This document shows, one piece after another, positions 5,200-11,311 of a DNA stretch of 11,311 bases (position 1 is its first letter; the number at the start of each line of letters is the position of its first letter). The stretch lies in contig JAURLF010000020.1 of assembly GCA_030831375.1 (NCBI GenBank), positions 1 to 11,311 of the forward strand. Direction: 5' to 3'. The stretch comes from Gaiellales bacterium. GTDB lineage: Bacteria; Actinomycetota; Thermoleophilia; Gaiellales; F1-60-MAGs149. The position numbers and the translations under genes are program-made. Under the pieces are notes generated by a model. That model saw only the letters and a list, made by a program, of their open reading frames with translations, had not been told where the DNA came from and searched no databases.

Positions 5200-6401
5200 T
5201 GCGGGTCGCCTCCTGGGAGACGTTCGTCGTCGGCAACCCGCCCCCGCGCGAGGGCGGCAACTACTTCATCTTCGTGAAGCTGGTCACCGACGACGGGATC
5301 GTCGGCTACGGCGAGTGCTACGTCGCCACCTTCGGGCCCGACGTCATCGTCAAGGCGATCGACGACATGATGGAGCGCCGCGTCGTCGGGATGGACCCGC
5401 ACCGGATCGAGACGATGTGGCGCGAGGTCTACGGCGCCGGCTTCCAGTTCCGCCCGGACACGACCGTGATGGGCGTGTTCAGCGGCATCGAGATGGCGCT
5501 CTGGGACATCATCGGCAAGTCCGCCGGCAAGCCCGTCTACGACCTGCTCGGCGGGCGCGTCCGCGAGCGGCTGCGCTCCTACACGTACCTGTACGCCGAG
5601 GCGGGCGATCAGGTCGACGTCTACCACGACCCCGACCTGTCCACGCAGCGCGCCGTCGAGGCCGTCGAGGCCGGCTTCACCGCGGTCAAGTTCGACCCGG
5701 CGGGCCGCTACTCGACCCTGGACCCGCGCAACCCGTCGGTCGAGGCCCTCGAGCGCTGCGAGCGCTTCGTCCGGCAGATCCGCGAGGCCGTCGGCCCCTC
5801 GGTGGACATGCTGTTCGGGACGCACGGGCAGTTCACCACGAGCGGCGCGATCCGGATGGCCAGGCGCCTCGAGGCGTACGAGCCGCTCTGGTTCGAGGAG
5901 CCGACACCGCCGGACATGCCCGAGGAGATGGCGAAGGTCGCGCACGCCACGTCGATCCCGATCGCCACCGGCGAGCGGCTGACGACGAAGTACGAGTTCG
6001 CCCGGGTCCTGCGCACGGGCGCCGCCTCGATCCTGCAGATGAACCTCGGCCGCGTCGGCGGCATCCTCGAGGCCAAGAAGATCGCCGGCATGGCCGAGAC
6101 GCACTACGCGCAGATCGCCCCGCACCTCTACTGCGGCCCGCTCGTGGGCGCGGCCAACGTGCAGATCGCCGCGTGCTCCCCGAACTTCCTGATCCTCGAG
6201 TCGATCCGCGACTGGGGCGGCTTCCACGGCGAGATCCTGAAGACGAAGATGGGCTTCGAGGACGGCCACGTGATCATCCCGACGGCGCCCGGGCTCGGCG
6301 TCGAGCTCGACGAGGACGTCGCGCGCGCCAACCCGTACACCGGCACCGAGCTGCACCTGAACCCGGTCTACGGCGAACTCCGGGAGGAGCACTACCCATG
6401 A
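5199..6401 (+). CDS. Mandelate racemase/muconate lactonizing enzyme family protein (enolase superfamily) with an altered active site
   Basis: At 400 residues this is a full-length enolase-superfamily protein. It has an N-terminal capping domain (about 1-120, with V-G-Y-G-E-C at 35-40 and G-I-E-M-A-L-W-D-I at 96-104) followed by the beta/alpha barrel. Visible barrel elements are K164 on strand 2, the FEEP motif with E233, GER with E259, and APHLYCGPL with H309 (307-315), which resembles galactonate dehydratase-like members. The family abstracts a proton alpha to a carboxylate using Mg2+ held by Asp, Glu and Glu. By eye the first ligand (usual D-x-N or D-F-H) falls on G207 in FGTHGQ, with H209 nearby, and the Asp that pairs with the catalytic His falls on N282 (LQMNLGRVGG). 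It is therefore either a divergent dehydratase or isomerase subgroup or not a standard one. It overlaps both neighbours by 1-4 bases. Confidence 0.88.
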   Translation: MRVASWETFVVGNPPPREGGNYFIFVKLVTDDGIVGYGECYVATFGPDVIVKAIDDMMERRVVGMDPHRIETMWREVYGAGFQFRPDTTVMGVFSGIEMALWDIIGKSAGKPVYDLLGGRVRERLRSYTYLYAEAGDQVDVYHDPDLSTQRAVEAVEAGFTAVKFDPAGRYSTLDPRNPSVEALERCERFVRQIREAVGPSVDMLFGTHGQFTTSGAIRMARRLEAYEPLWFEEPTPPDMPEEMAKVAHATSIPIATGERLTTKYEFARVLRTGAASILQMNLGRVGGILEAKKIAGMAETHYAQIAPHLYCGPLVGAANVQIAACSPNFLILESIRDWGGFHGEILKTKMGFEDGHVIIPTAPGLGVELDEDVARANPYTGTELHLNPVYGELREEHYP

Positions 6402-7309
6402 AGCTCGCCTACATCGGCCTCGGCGCGCTCGGCGCCCCGATCGCCATGAACCTGCTGCGCGCCGGCCACGAGCTGGCCGTCACCGACCTCGACCGCTCCG
6501 CGGCCGACGAGCTCGTCGCCGCCGGCGCGCGCTGGGCCGACGACCCGGCCGACGCCGCGGCCGGCGTCGACGCGGCCTTCACCTGCCTGCCCTCGACGCG
6601 CGCGATCGAGGCGGTCGTCACGGGCGAGCGCGGCCTGATCGCGGGCCTCGGCGAGGGCGCCGTCTGGATCGACAACTCCACGAACGACCACGACCTGATC
6701 GTCGACCTCGCCGCGCGCCTCGCCGAGCGCGGGGTCCGCACGATCGAGGCGCCCGTCACGGGCGGCGTGCACCTCGCCAAGACCGGCGGCGTGACCGTGA
6801 TCCTCGGCGGCGACGCGGCCCTCGTCGAGGAGCACATGCCGCTCTTCCGGCTGATCGGCAACCGCCAGTTCCACGTCGGCGACGTCGGCCAGGCCTCGAA
6901 GATCAAGGCGATCACGAACATGCTCGCCTTCATCCACCTCGTCGCCGACGGCGAGGCGATGATGCTGGCCAAGCAGGCCGGGATCGACCTCGGCACCGCC
7001 TGGCAGGTGATCCAGGCCTCCTCGGGCAACTCGTTCGTGCACGAGACGGAGGGCCAGGTCATCCTCAGCGGCTCCTACATGATCGATTTCACCTTCGACC
7101 TCGCGCTCAAGGACCTCGGGTTCAACCTCGCGATGGGTGAGGAGTACGGCGTGCCGCTCGAGCTCGCCACCGCCGTCCGCGACCAGTACCTGCGGGCCAA
7201 GGAGCGCTACGGCGGCGACGCCCAGTCGCCGGAGATCGTTCGCCTGCTCGAGGACGCCTGCGGCACGGACCTGCGCGCGCCCGGCTTCCCCGAGCGGATC
7301 GAGGCCTGA
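6398..7309 (+). CDS. NAD(P)-dependent beta-hydroxyacid dehydrogenase (3-hydroxyisobutyrate dehydrogenase-like family)
   Basis: This 303-residue protein has the family's two domains. The N-terminal Rossmann fold starts with GLGALG (7-12), and D30 at the end of strand 2 suggests NAD where many relatives have N-R-T for NADP. DNSTN (92-96) matches the D-x-S-T substrate motif. APVTGGVHLAKTGGVTVILG (118-137) matches the A-P-V-S-G-G signature. In GDVGQASKIKAITNML (161-176), K170 and N174 align with the catalytic Lys and conserved Asn. The helical C-terminal domain follows. Family members oxidise 3-hydroxyacids such as 3-hydroxyisobutyrate, tartronate or sulpholactaldehyde-type substrates; which one is not clear. 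ATG at 6398 overlaps the previous stop (ATGA) and has a strong GGGAGGAG at 6382-6389. It is the last gene of the three-gene operon. Confidence 0.9.
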   Translation: MKLAYIGLGALGAPIAMNLLRAGHELAVTDLDRSAADELVAAGARWADDPADAAAGVDAAFTCLPSTRAIEAVVTGERGLIAGLGEGAVWIDNSTNDHDLIVDLAARLAERGVRTIEAPVTGGVHLAKTGGVTVILGGDAALVEEHMPLFRLIGNRQFHVGDVGQASKIKAITNMLAFIHLVADGEAMMLAKQAGIDLGTAWQVIQASSGNSFVHETEGQVILSGSYMIDFTFDLALKDLGFNLAMGEEYGVPLELATAVRDQYLRAKERYGGDAQSPEIVRLLEDACGTDLRAPGFPERIEA

Positions 7310-7316
7310 TCCGCAC

Positions 7317-7322
7317 TAGGAT
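7317..7322 (+). promoter_or_regulatory. Candidate -10 box for the small Ala-rich protein gene
   Basis: TAGGAT (TAnnnT) lies just after the dehydrogenase stop at 7309. A start site near 7330 would give a leader of about 23 bases carrying GGAGG at 7343-7347. No clear -35 is visible. Confidence 0.35.
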
Positions 7323-7352
7323 GGGACAGACCGACGACCCCGGGAGGCGATG

Positions 7353-7646
7353 ATGGGGCTTCTGGACGATTTCAAGAAGGCGGTCCCCGAGGACCTCAAG
7401 GACAAGGCCCGCGAGGCCGCGACGAACGCCAAGGCCGCGGCGGTCAGCGCGGGCGAGGTCGCGCAGACGGCGGCGGATGCCGCGAGCGACGCCTTCGACA
7501 AGGGCGAGGCGTCGTTCCGGCAGGCGCGCGCCGACGGCCAGGGCCTGACGGGCGCCGCCAAGCAGGCCGGGCGCGGTGCGCTCGAGCCCGCGGAGGCCGC
7601 CGATCCGCCTCCGGACGCCGCCGCGCCGGATGACGCCCAGGGCTAG
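7353..7646 (+). CDS. Small Ala-rich helical protein of unknown function
   Basis: This 97-residue protein has no Cys or Trp. Residues 1-60 (MGLLDDFKKAVPEDLKDKAR onward) are rich in Ala with regularly spaced Lys, Asp and Glu and should form long amphipathic helices. The last 25 residues are Pro/Asp/Ala-rich and probably disordered. The M-G-L-L-D pattern with Lys/Ala helices recalls small actinobacterial proteins of the Rv0909-like antitoxin or stress-related (CsbD/LEA-like) kind, but there is no firm match and no toxin gene next to it. Two adjacent ATGs are possible, at 7350 and 7353. The second is preferred because GGAGG at 7343-7347 lies 5 bases from it and only 2 from the first. It lies between a separate operon and a DUF389 gene, with a hairpin downstream. 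Confidence 0.7.
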   Translation: MGLLDDFKKAVPEDLKDKAREAATNAKAAAVSAGEVAQTAADAASDAFDKGEASFRQARADGQGLTGAAKQAGRGALEPAEAADPPPDAAAPDDAQG

Positions 7647-7660
7647 CAGCACCTGAGATC

Positions 7661-7684
7661 CGCGGCGGATCGCGGTCCGCCGCG
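7661..7684. repeat. 9-bp inverted repeat between the small gene and the DUF389 gene
   Basis: CGCGGCGGA (7661-7669) and TCCGCCGCG (7676-7684) are perfect complements separated by 6 bases. The repeat starts 15 bases after the small gene's stop and ends 5 bases before the candidate -10 box at 7690, so it spans the -35 region. It could be a terminator without a T-run for the small gene, an operator for the DUF389 gene, or both. Confidence 0.45.
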
Positions 7685-7689
7685 AACGC

Positions 7690-7695
7690 CATACT
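7690..7695 (+). promoter_or_regulatory. Candidate -10 box for a leaderless DUF389 transcript
   Basis: CATACT is one base from TATACT and ends 6 bases before the GTG at 7702, so the transcript would begin at or next to the start codon. There is no Shine-Dalgarno sequence before this GTG, in line with leaderless translation. Confidence 0.4.
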
Positions 7696-7701
7696 CGTGC
7701 G

Positions 7702-8748
7702 GTGGCGCTGAGCGTGACACCCGAGGACGTGCGTCGGATGTCCGACGCGCTGTTCATCTCGCGCAACTGGCGCGCGGCCTCGGCGACGCGCTTCTGGGTG
7801 CTGCTCGGACTCTCGGCCGTGATCGCCTCCGCCGGCGTCGTCGGCGACTCCACGGCCACGGTGATCGGGGCGATGATCGTCGCGCCGCTGATGGTCCCGA
7901 TCCTCGGCACCGCATTGGCGGTGGTGCTCGGCGACAACCGGCGGCTCGCCGGGTGCGTGGCCCTGGTGGTGGGCGGCGCGGCGGTCGTCGTCGCGGTCGG
8001 CTGGCTGGTGGGCAGCATCGATGTCTTCGGCGACGCCTACGCGGGCAACTCCCAGATCGAGGGCCGCATCAGCCCCCGGCTGATCGACCTCCTCGCCGCG
8101 GTCGCGACCGGCACGGTCGGCGCCTTCGCGCTCGTTCGCTCCGATGTGTCCGACACCCTTCCCGGCGTTGCGATCGCGATCTCGCTCGTGCCTCCCCTGG
8201 CCGTCGTCGGGATCCTGCTCTCGGCGGGGCGCGGAGGGGATGCCGCCGGCGCACTGCTCCTGTTCGGCACCAACGTGGCGGCGATCATCGCCACCGGGAC
8301 GATCGTGCTCCTCCTCTACCGCGTCCGCGATGCCGCGCGGGGGGCGGGGATCCCGGTCGGGCGCTTCCGCGGAATCCGGGTCGCCGTCATCCTCGGGCTC
8401 GTCCTCGTGATCGCCGCTCCGCTTTCCGTCGGGAGCCTGCGCGTGGCCCTTGATCACTACCTGGCCCGCACGGCTCGCCCGATCGTCGAGGGCTGGGCCG
8501 CCCGGAACGCGTGGGCGGTCACGGACGTGACCGTCGCCAACGGCGCGTTGCGGCTGACCGTGCTCGGGGCGCCCGAGGGGGCCTCCGCCGACGAACTTCG
8601 CCGTCTCCTCGACGCAGGCGGGCTCGACGGCGCTGACGTGGTCGTGCGGCTCGTGCCCGGCACCGAGTTGGTCTGCCGTCCCGGGGAGGCGTGCCGGCGC
8701 CCGTCGATCCCCGAGCAGCGCGAACTGCTCGGGCTGCTCGACCCCTGA
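7702..8748 (+). CDS. DUF389 family integral membrane protein
   Basis: This 348-residue protein has about six to seven hydrophobic segments (roughly 31-47, 53-76, 84-104, 127-146, 155-174, 183-206 and 225-244). Typical DUF389 motifs are I-A-S-A-G-V-V-G-D-S (41-50), IGAMIVAPLMVPILG (55-69), GVAIAISLVPPLAVVG (155-170) and NVAAII (191-196). A soluble C-terminal domain of about 100 residues (250-348) follows, containing a C325/C331 pair. DUF389 proteins are widespread inner-membrane proteins with no established function; transport is often supposed. GTG at 7702 is the start best placed relative to the candidate promoter. Residues 1-30 (T-P-E-D-V-R-R-M ... ISRNWRAASATRFWVLL) would lie in the cytosol before the first segment. 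It converges on the secreted protein gene encoded on the other strand. Confidence 0.88.
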   Translation: MALSVTPEDVRRMSDALFISRNWRAASATRFWVLLGLSAVIASAGVVGDSTATVIGAMIVAPLMVPILGTALAVVLGDNRRLAGCVALVVGGAAVVVAVGWLVGSIDVFGDAYAGNSQIEGRISPRLIDLLAAVATGTVGAFALVRSDVSDTLPGVAIAISLVPPLAVVGILLSAGRGGDAAGALLLFGTNVAAIIATGTIVLLLYRVRDAARGAGIPVGRFRGIRVAVILGLVLVIAAPLSVGSLRVALDHYLARTARPIVEGWAARNAWAVTDVTVANGALRLTVLGAPEGASADELRRLLDAGGLDGADVVVRLVPGTELVCRPGEACRRPSIPEQRELLGLLDP

Positions 8749-8755
8749 CCGCGCG

Positions 8756-8772
8756 CGGCCGCCTGGCGGCCG
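8756..8772. terminator. Inverted repeat between convergent genes, possible bidirectional terminator
   Basis: CGGCCGCCTGGCGGCCG is an 8-bp inverted repeat around a central T, beginning 7 bases after the DUF389 stop. As RNA it would fold as a 6- or 7-bp GC stem with a tight loop from either strand. It lies in the 76-base gap between two genes that end toward each other, where a shared terminator is expected. No T-run follows on either strand, so this is a candidate only. Confidence 0.45.
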
Positions 8773-8824
8773 ACCCAAGCCCAACGGGCCGGTCGTCTGG
8801 GCAGCTGCGTGCGTTCCTGTATTC

Positions 8825-10585
8825 CTACAAGCCGTTCACCGGCCGACCGCTGGGCGCGGTGGTCTGGGCGGACTGCGGTGAGGCGATCCGCGTGCGCCAG
8901 GTCAGATCGCGACGCTCGCCCGACGGGGTGGTCAGCCAGCCCTCGAGGGCCGTGGGCGCGGCGGGCGTCCACTCCTTGAAGTCCACCGTCAGGTTGTAGC
9001 CCGGCGGCGGCGCCTCGGACCAGGTGTACAGGGTGCCCTCGGTCGTCCCGCTCTCGAGCGTGGCGGCGACGTTGATGCGCCTCGTCGAGCGCTGGTCGGT
9101 GGTGAGGATGGCCTGCTCGGCCGCGAAGTTGAGGTCGAGTGCGACCGTGCGCCCCGCGTTGAGGCGGATCTTGCGCATCTCGACCTGGTAGTCGATGCCG
9201 GTGTTCCCCGTCCCCGCGCTGTCGATGATCGCCAGCGTCGGGTCGGTGCCGGTCGTGGAGGTGAAGGCGATCGACTCCCGATCGGGGCGGAACGTGACGA
9301 CGTCGCGCGATTTGGGCCGGATCGCGAGGTTCGACGCGATCCACGTGCCGTCGCCGGCCTGTGCCGTCACGGACGTCACGACCGTGCTGGTGACGCCCTT
9401 GGTGGAGAGGACGATCCGGAAGGGCACGTCCGCCGGGACCGTCCAGACGGGGAACGTCTGCATGCCGTCTCCGGGGGGATCGATCGCGGGGAACTCTTCG
9501 AGGCCCTTGATCGGCTTGCCGTTGAGAGCCCTGATCGACACGGCGACGGAGCCGCCGGACGGGACGTCGACCGCGTCGAGCGTGACCGTCGTGCCCGCCG
9601 CGGATTCGCAGAACGGACACGGCTGGGAGCCAAGCAGCTTCGCGGACGGGATCAGGGAGACGTTGCCGCTGGCCATCGTCGGATCGGCGCCGGGCACGGT
9701 GAACATCAGGTACTCCATCGACCCGTCACCGCCGTTCGCCGTGGTGTCGATGTGGACTGCGCGAATGCGGCCGGGATAGTTGTTGTCCCAGACGGCGATG
9801 TCGTAGAGCCCGCTCCCACGGTCGTAGAGCGCGGTCGGGGTGATGGCGTGGCCGCCTTTGCCCGGCGGGGTCTCCCACAGCGCCAGGATGAAGGGCGCGG
9901 CACCGGGCTTGAGCCCCTGCTTGAGCTTCGCAACGGCCTGGGTTGGCGTCATGTCGTACGCATCGACGTCGTTCACGAACTGCCAGACGAAGTTGCGGGC
10001 GAATGTCCGGGTCATCTGCGATGACCACGGCGTGCGGTACGGCGGGCGGAATGCGCTACCGATGGCAAAGAGATCGCTCTCGTTATTGAAGATCTGAGCC
10101 GCGGTGCCGGCGATGCCGAAGCAGTGCCCGCCGCCCATCGCCTCGTTGAAGGCCTCGCGCGTCGCCTCGGCGACGAGCGTCGGAATGCACGGGCCGGCGC
10201 GGTTCGTGCACGCCTCGTTGCCGAAGAGCGTGCGCATGTCGTTGGACGTGAGATTGACCGGATCCTCGAATGGCACGTCGAAGAAGATCGCGTTGGCGAG
10301 ATTCGGGAAATCCTCTGCATTGTTCCCGTAGTTCATGAAGTCGAATCCGTCGACCTGCGGGTCGAAGCCGCTCGAGGCGATCAAGGTGCCCTGCGGCGCC
10401 CACGCAGCTGGCGTCGGGTCGAACGTGCCGCTGTCCAGGATCTCCTGCACGAGGACGGAGGGTGCCGAGGGGTCAGGCACCGGGGCGGTCCACGTCGAGG
10501 ACTGGGCGCCGGCCGTGCCCGCGCCGATCAGGACCGCGCAGATCGCGATCAGGCTCCCTATCGTCCGGATTGCGTGCGCGCGCAT
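8825..10585 (-). CDS. Secreted protein with a putative papain-fold cysteine peptidase-like domain
   Basis: This 586-residue protein is predicted to be exported. Residues 1-27 form a signal peptide with a basic start (MRAHAIR), a hydrophobic core (IGSLIAICAVLIGAG) and a probable cleavage site after AGA at 25-27. The N-terminal half has the order expected of a papain-like cysteine protease or transglutaminase fold: GGGHCFGIAG (151-160, nucleophile C155), GKGGHAITP (242-250, H246) and a strand ending IAVWDNNYPG (263-272, D267 or N268). C126 and C133 may form a disulphide, and PCPFC (322-326) is a CxxC. The region after about 330 is beta-rich (Thr/Val/Ser) and suggests Ig-like domains. ATG at 10585 is chosen because the signal peptide begins there and AGGAG lies 6 bases upstream. 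Peptidase activity is inferred, not shown; it could be an inactive relative. GC looks slightly lower than in its neighbours. Confidence 0.75.
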   Translation of the reverse strand: MRAHAIRTIGSLIAICAVLIGAGTAGAQSSTWTAPVPDPSAPSVLVQEILDSGTFDPTPAAWAPQGTLIASSGFDPQVDGFDFMNYGNNAEDFPNLANAIFFDVPFEDPVNLTSNDMRTLFGNEACTNRAGPCIPTLVAEATREAFNEAMGGGHCFGIAGTAAQIFNNESDLFAIGSAFRPPYRTPWSSQMTRTFARNFVWQFVNDVDAYDMTPTQAVAKLKQGLKPGAAPFILALWETPPGKGGHAITPTALYDRGSGLYDIAVWDNNYPGRIRAVHIDTTANGGDGSMEYLMFTVPGADPTMASGNVSLIPSAKLLGSQPCPFCESAAGTTVTLDAVDVPSGGSVAVSIRALNGKPIKGLEEFPAIDPPGDGMQTFPVWTVPADVPFRIVLSTKGVTSTVVTSVTAQAGDGTWIASNLAIRPKSRDVVTFRPDRESIAFTSTTGTDPTLAIIDSAGTGNTGIDYQVEMRKIRLNAGRTVALDLNFAAEQAILTTDQRSTRRINVAATLESGTTEGTLYTWSEAPPPGYNLTVDFKEWTPAAPTALEGWLTTPSGERRDLTWRTRIASPQSAQTTAPSGRPVNGL

Positions 10586-10616
10586 ACCCCGCTCCTCTTC
10601 CTCGTCACAGACGCCC

Positions 10617-10636
10617 GACCGCGGGCGCCCACGGTC
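10617..10636. repeat. 20-bp near-perfect palindrome in the leader of the secreted protein gene
   Basis: GACCGCGGGCGCCCACGGTC pairs with itself at 9 of 10 positions, the exception being C10622 against A10631. It lies 31 bases upstream of the start codon on the minus strand and begins where transcription from the candidate -10 box at 10643-10648 would start. It is a plausible operator or a leader hairpin. Confidence 0.45.
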
Positions 10637-10642
10637 CCGGCG

Positions 10643-10648
10643 AGTATC
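10643..10648 (-). promoter_or_regulatory. Candidate -10 box for the secreted protein gene
   Basis: On the minus strand this reads GATACT followed by CG, sharing ATACTCG with the box before the DUF389 gene. A start site about 7 bases downstream gives a leader of about 50 bases that contains the palindrome at 10617-10636 and the Shine-Dalgarno sequence (GAGGAG). A weak TTCCCC lies at the -35 distance. Confidence 0.35.
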
Positions 10649-10796
10649 GCAGAACCGCGCGCCCCGGGGAAGTGGCCCGCACCACACGGCGGGGTATCCC
10701 CGGCCGGCGGCCGCCTTCGGTGGTCGACGATGGGCCGCCGGGACGGCGAGGATCGCGTCCGTGAAGCTCGGCAAGACCGTGTGCGCGGCGCGGCGC

Positions 10797-11311
10797 TCAG
10801 CGCGTCGGCACGCCGCAGCCCGGCACCAGCGCCTGCCACTCGGGCAGCGCGTTCGATGCCTCGGCCCAGACACGCATCCGCGGCACGAGGTCGAGGTCGA
10901 TCGGGGCGTGCAGGGCGCGGTGCAGGACGGGCGTGGCCGCGAGGTCGGCGATCGTCAGTCGGCCATGGCAGGCCCACGGGCCCGGAGCGTCGAGGACGGC
11001 CATCGCCTGGTTCAGCCGCGGGGCCTGCTTCGCGAACAGCGCCGCGACCTCGTCGTCGGGCAGGGGCTCCTTCGCGAACATCCCGAGTCCCGGGACGATC
11101 CCGTAGCGGGCCGACTCGTACGCGAACAGGGCCGGGCGCACCGCGATGCCCCACAGGTCGAGCACCCAGTCGACGCGGGCCCGCGCCTGCGGGTCGCGCG
11201 GGTAGAGGTCGTCGCGGCCCTCGCGATCGGCGAGGTAGCGCAGGATCGTGTTCGACTCGGCCAGTCGGTAGTCGCCGTCGAGCAGCGCGGGGATGCCGCC
11301 GGTCGGGTTGA
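10797..11311 (-). CDS. Glutathione S-transferase family protein, partial (N-terminus beyond the window)
   Basis: The gene enters from the right edge, and 170 complete codons are visible before its stop. The first visible residues, NPTGGIPALLDGDYRLAESN, carry the GST thioredoxin-fold signature: N-P-x-G-x-I-P-A-L with the cis-proline, then E-S-N-x-I-L-R-Y-L, the glutathione gamma-glutamyl-binding Glu-Ser. An all-helical C-terminal domain follows, with LTIADLAATPVL matching the conserved S/T-x-A-D motif. It probably uses a thiol cofactor in conjugation or isomerisation. Many actinobacteria lack glutathione, so the physiological thiol is uncertain. The N-terminal catalytic Tyr/Ser/Cys region is outside the window. 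About 210 bases separate it from the secreted protein gene on the same strand, so the two are probably not one operon. Confidence 0.88.
   Translation of the reverse strand, partial: NPTGGIPALLDGDYRLAESNTILRYLADREGRDDLYPRDPQARARVDWVLDLWGIAVRPALFAYESARYGIVPGLGMFAKEPLPDDEVAALFAKQAPRLNQAMAVLDAPGPWACHGRLTIADLAATPVLHRALHAPIDLDLVPRMRVWAEASNALPEWQALVPGCGVPTR

Noticed and set aside
5121..6392. 423-codon minus-strand frame opposite the enolase-superfamily gene
   Set aside because: It is the mirror of a well-conserved gene and has the biased Arg/Asp/Val/Leu composition typical of antisense frames in GC-rich DNA.
10691..10701. GGGGTATCCCC small palindrome upstream of the secreted protein gene
   Set aside because: It has only 4-5 bp arms, is not placed at a promoter or gene end, and is of a kind expected by chance in DNA of this composition.
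10586..10873. 96-residue N-terminal extension of the secreted protein
   Set aside because: The extension is Arg/Pro/Cys-rich with no motif and would bury the signal peptide. The internal ATG at 10585 has AGGAG 6 bases upstream and starts exactly at the signal peptide. The extension would also run into the end of the GST gene.
10124..11311. 395-codon plus-strand frame over the start of the secreted protein and the GST gene
   Set aside because: The translation is Arg/Pro/Ala/Ser-rich low complexity. The minus strand carries a signal-peptide protein and a GST with clear motifs in the same place.
1..11311. Defence system, toxin-antitoxin pair, prophage, IS element or CRISPR array
   Set aside because: No transposase, integrase, nuclease, toxin or regularly spaced repeat was recognised. 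The small gene at 7353 is only loosely antitoxin-like and has no toxin partner beside it.

Overview
This is about 11.3 kb of very GC-rich DNA. Its gene content points to a high-GC actinobacterium: coenzyme F420 biosynthesis genes, LLM-class and PPOX-class F420-dependent oxidoreductases, GTG starts, and genes packed with 1- or 4-base start/stop overlaps. CofE stands alone here, not fused to a nitroreductase domain as in mycobacterial FbiB. That fits a deep-branching lineage such as Thermoleophilia, but the assignment is an inference.

Left block (1-4020, all + strand): the last codons of a probable cofD, a PPOX-fold protein, cofE, an LLM oxidoreductase, a second PPOX protein, a second LLM oxidoreductase closely related to the first, and an SDR dehydrogenase. 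CofD and CofE make F420; the LLM and PPOX proteins are the kinds of enzyme that use it. The two LLM genes are a tandem duplication exactly 1200 bp apart with a PPOX gene between them. Candidate promoters precede both PPOX genes at a spacing that suggests leaderless mRNAs.

Middle block (4021-7309, + strand): a roughly 100-base spacer with a hairpin, a candidate promoter and a possible 11-residue leader ORF. It is followed by a tightly overlapping three-gene operon: zinc alcohol dehydrogenase, enolase-superfamily (mandelate racemase-like) protein, and 3-hydroxyisobutyrate-dehydrogenase-like enzyme. With the SDR this looks like a small catabolic or redox module for a hydroxy- or sugar-acid-like substrate, which the sequence does not identify. 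By eye the enolase-superfamily protein has lost two canonical active-site aspartates.

Right block (7310-11311): a small Ala-rich helical protein and a DUF389 membrane protein on +. Convergent to these, on -, are a large secreted protein with a Cys/His/Asp(Asn) arrangement typical of papain-fold cysteine peptidases and the C-terminal part of a glutathione S-transferase-like protein. Inverted repeats sit next to several promoters and gene ends. No tRNA, rRNA, CRISPR array, IS element or phage gene was seen.
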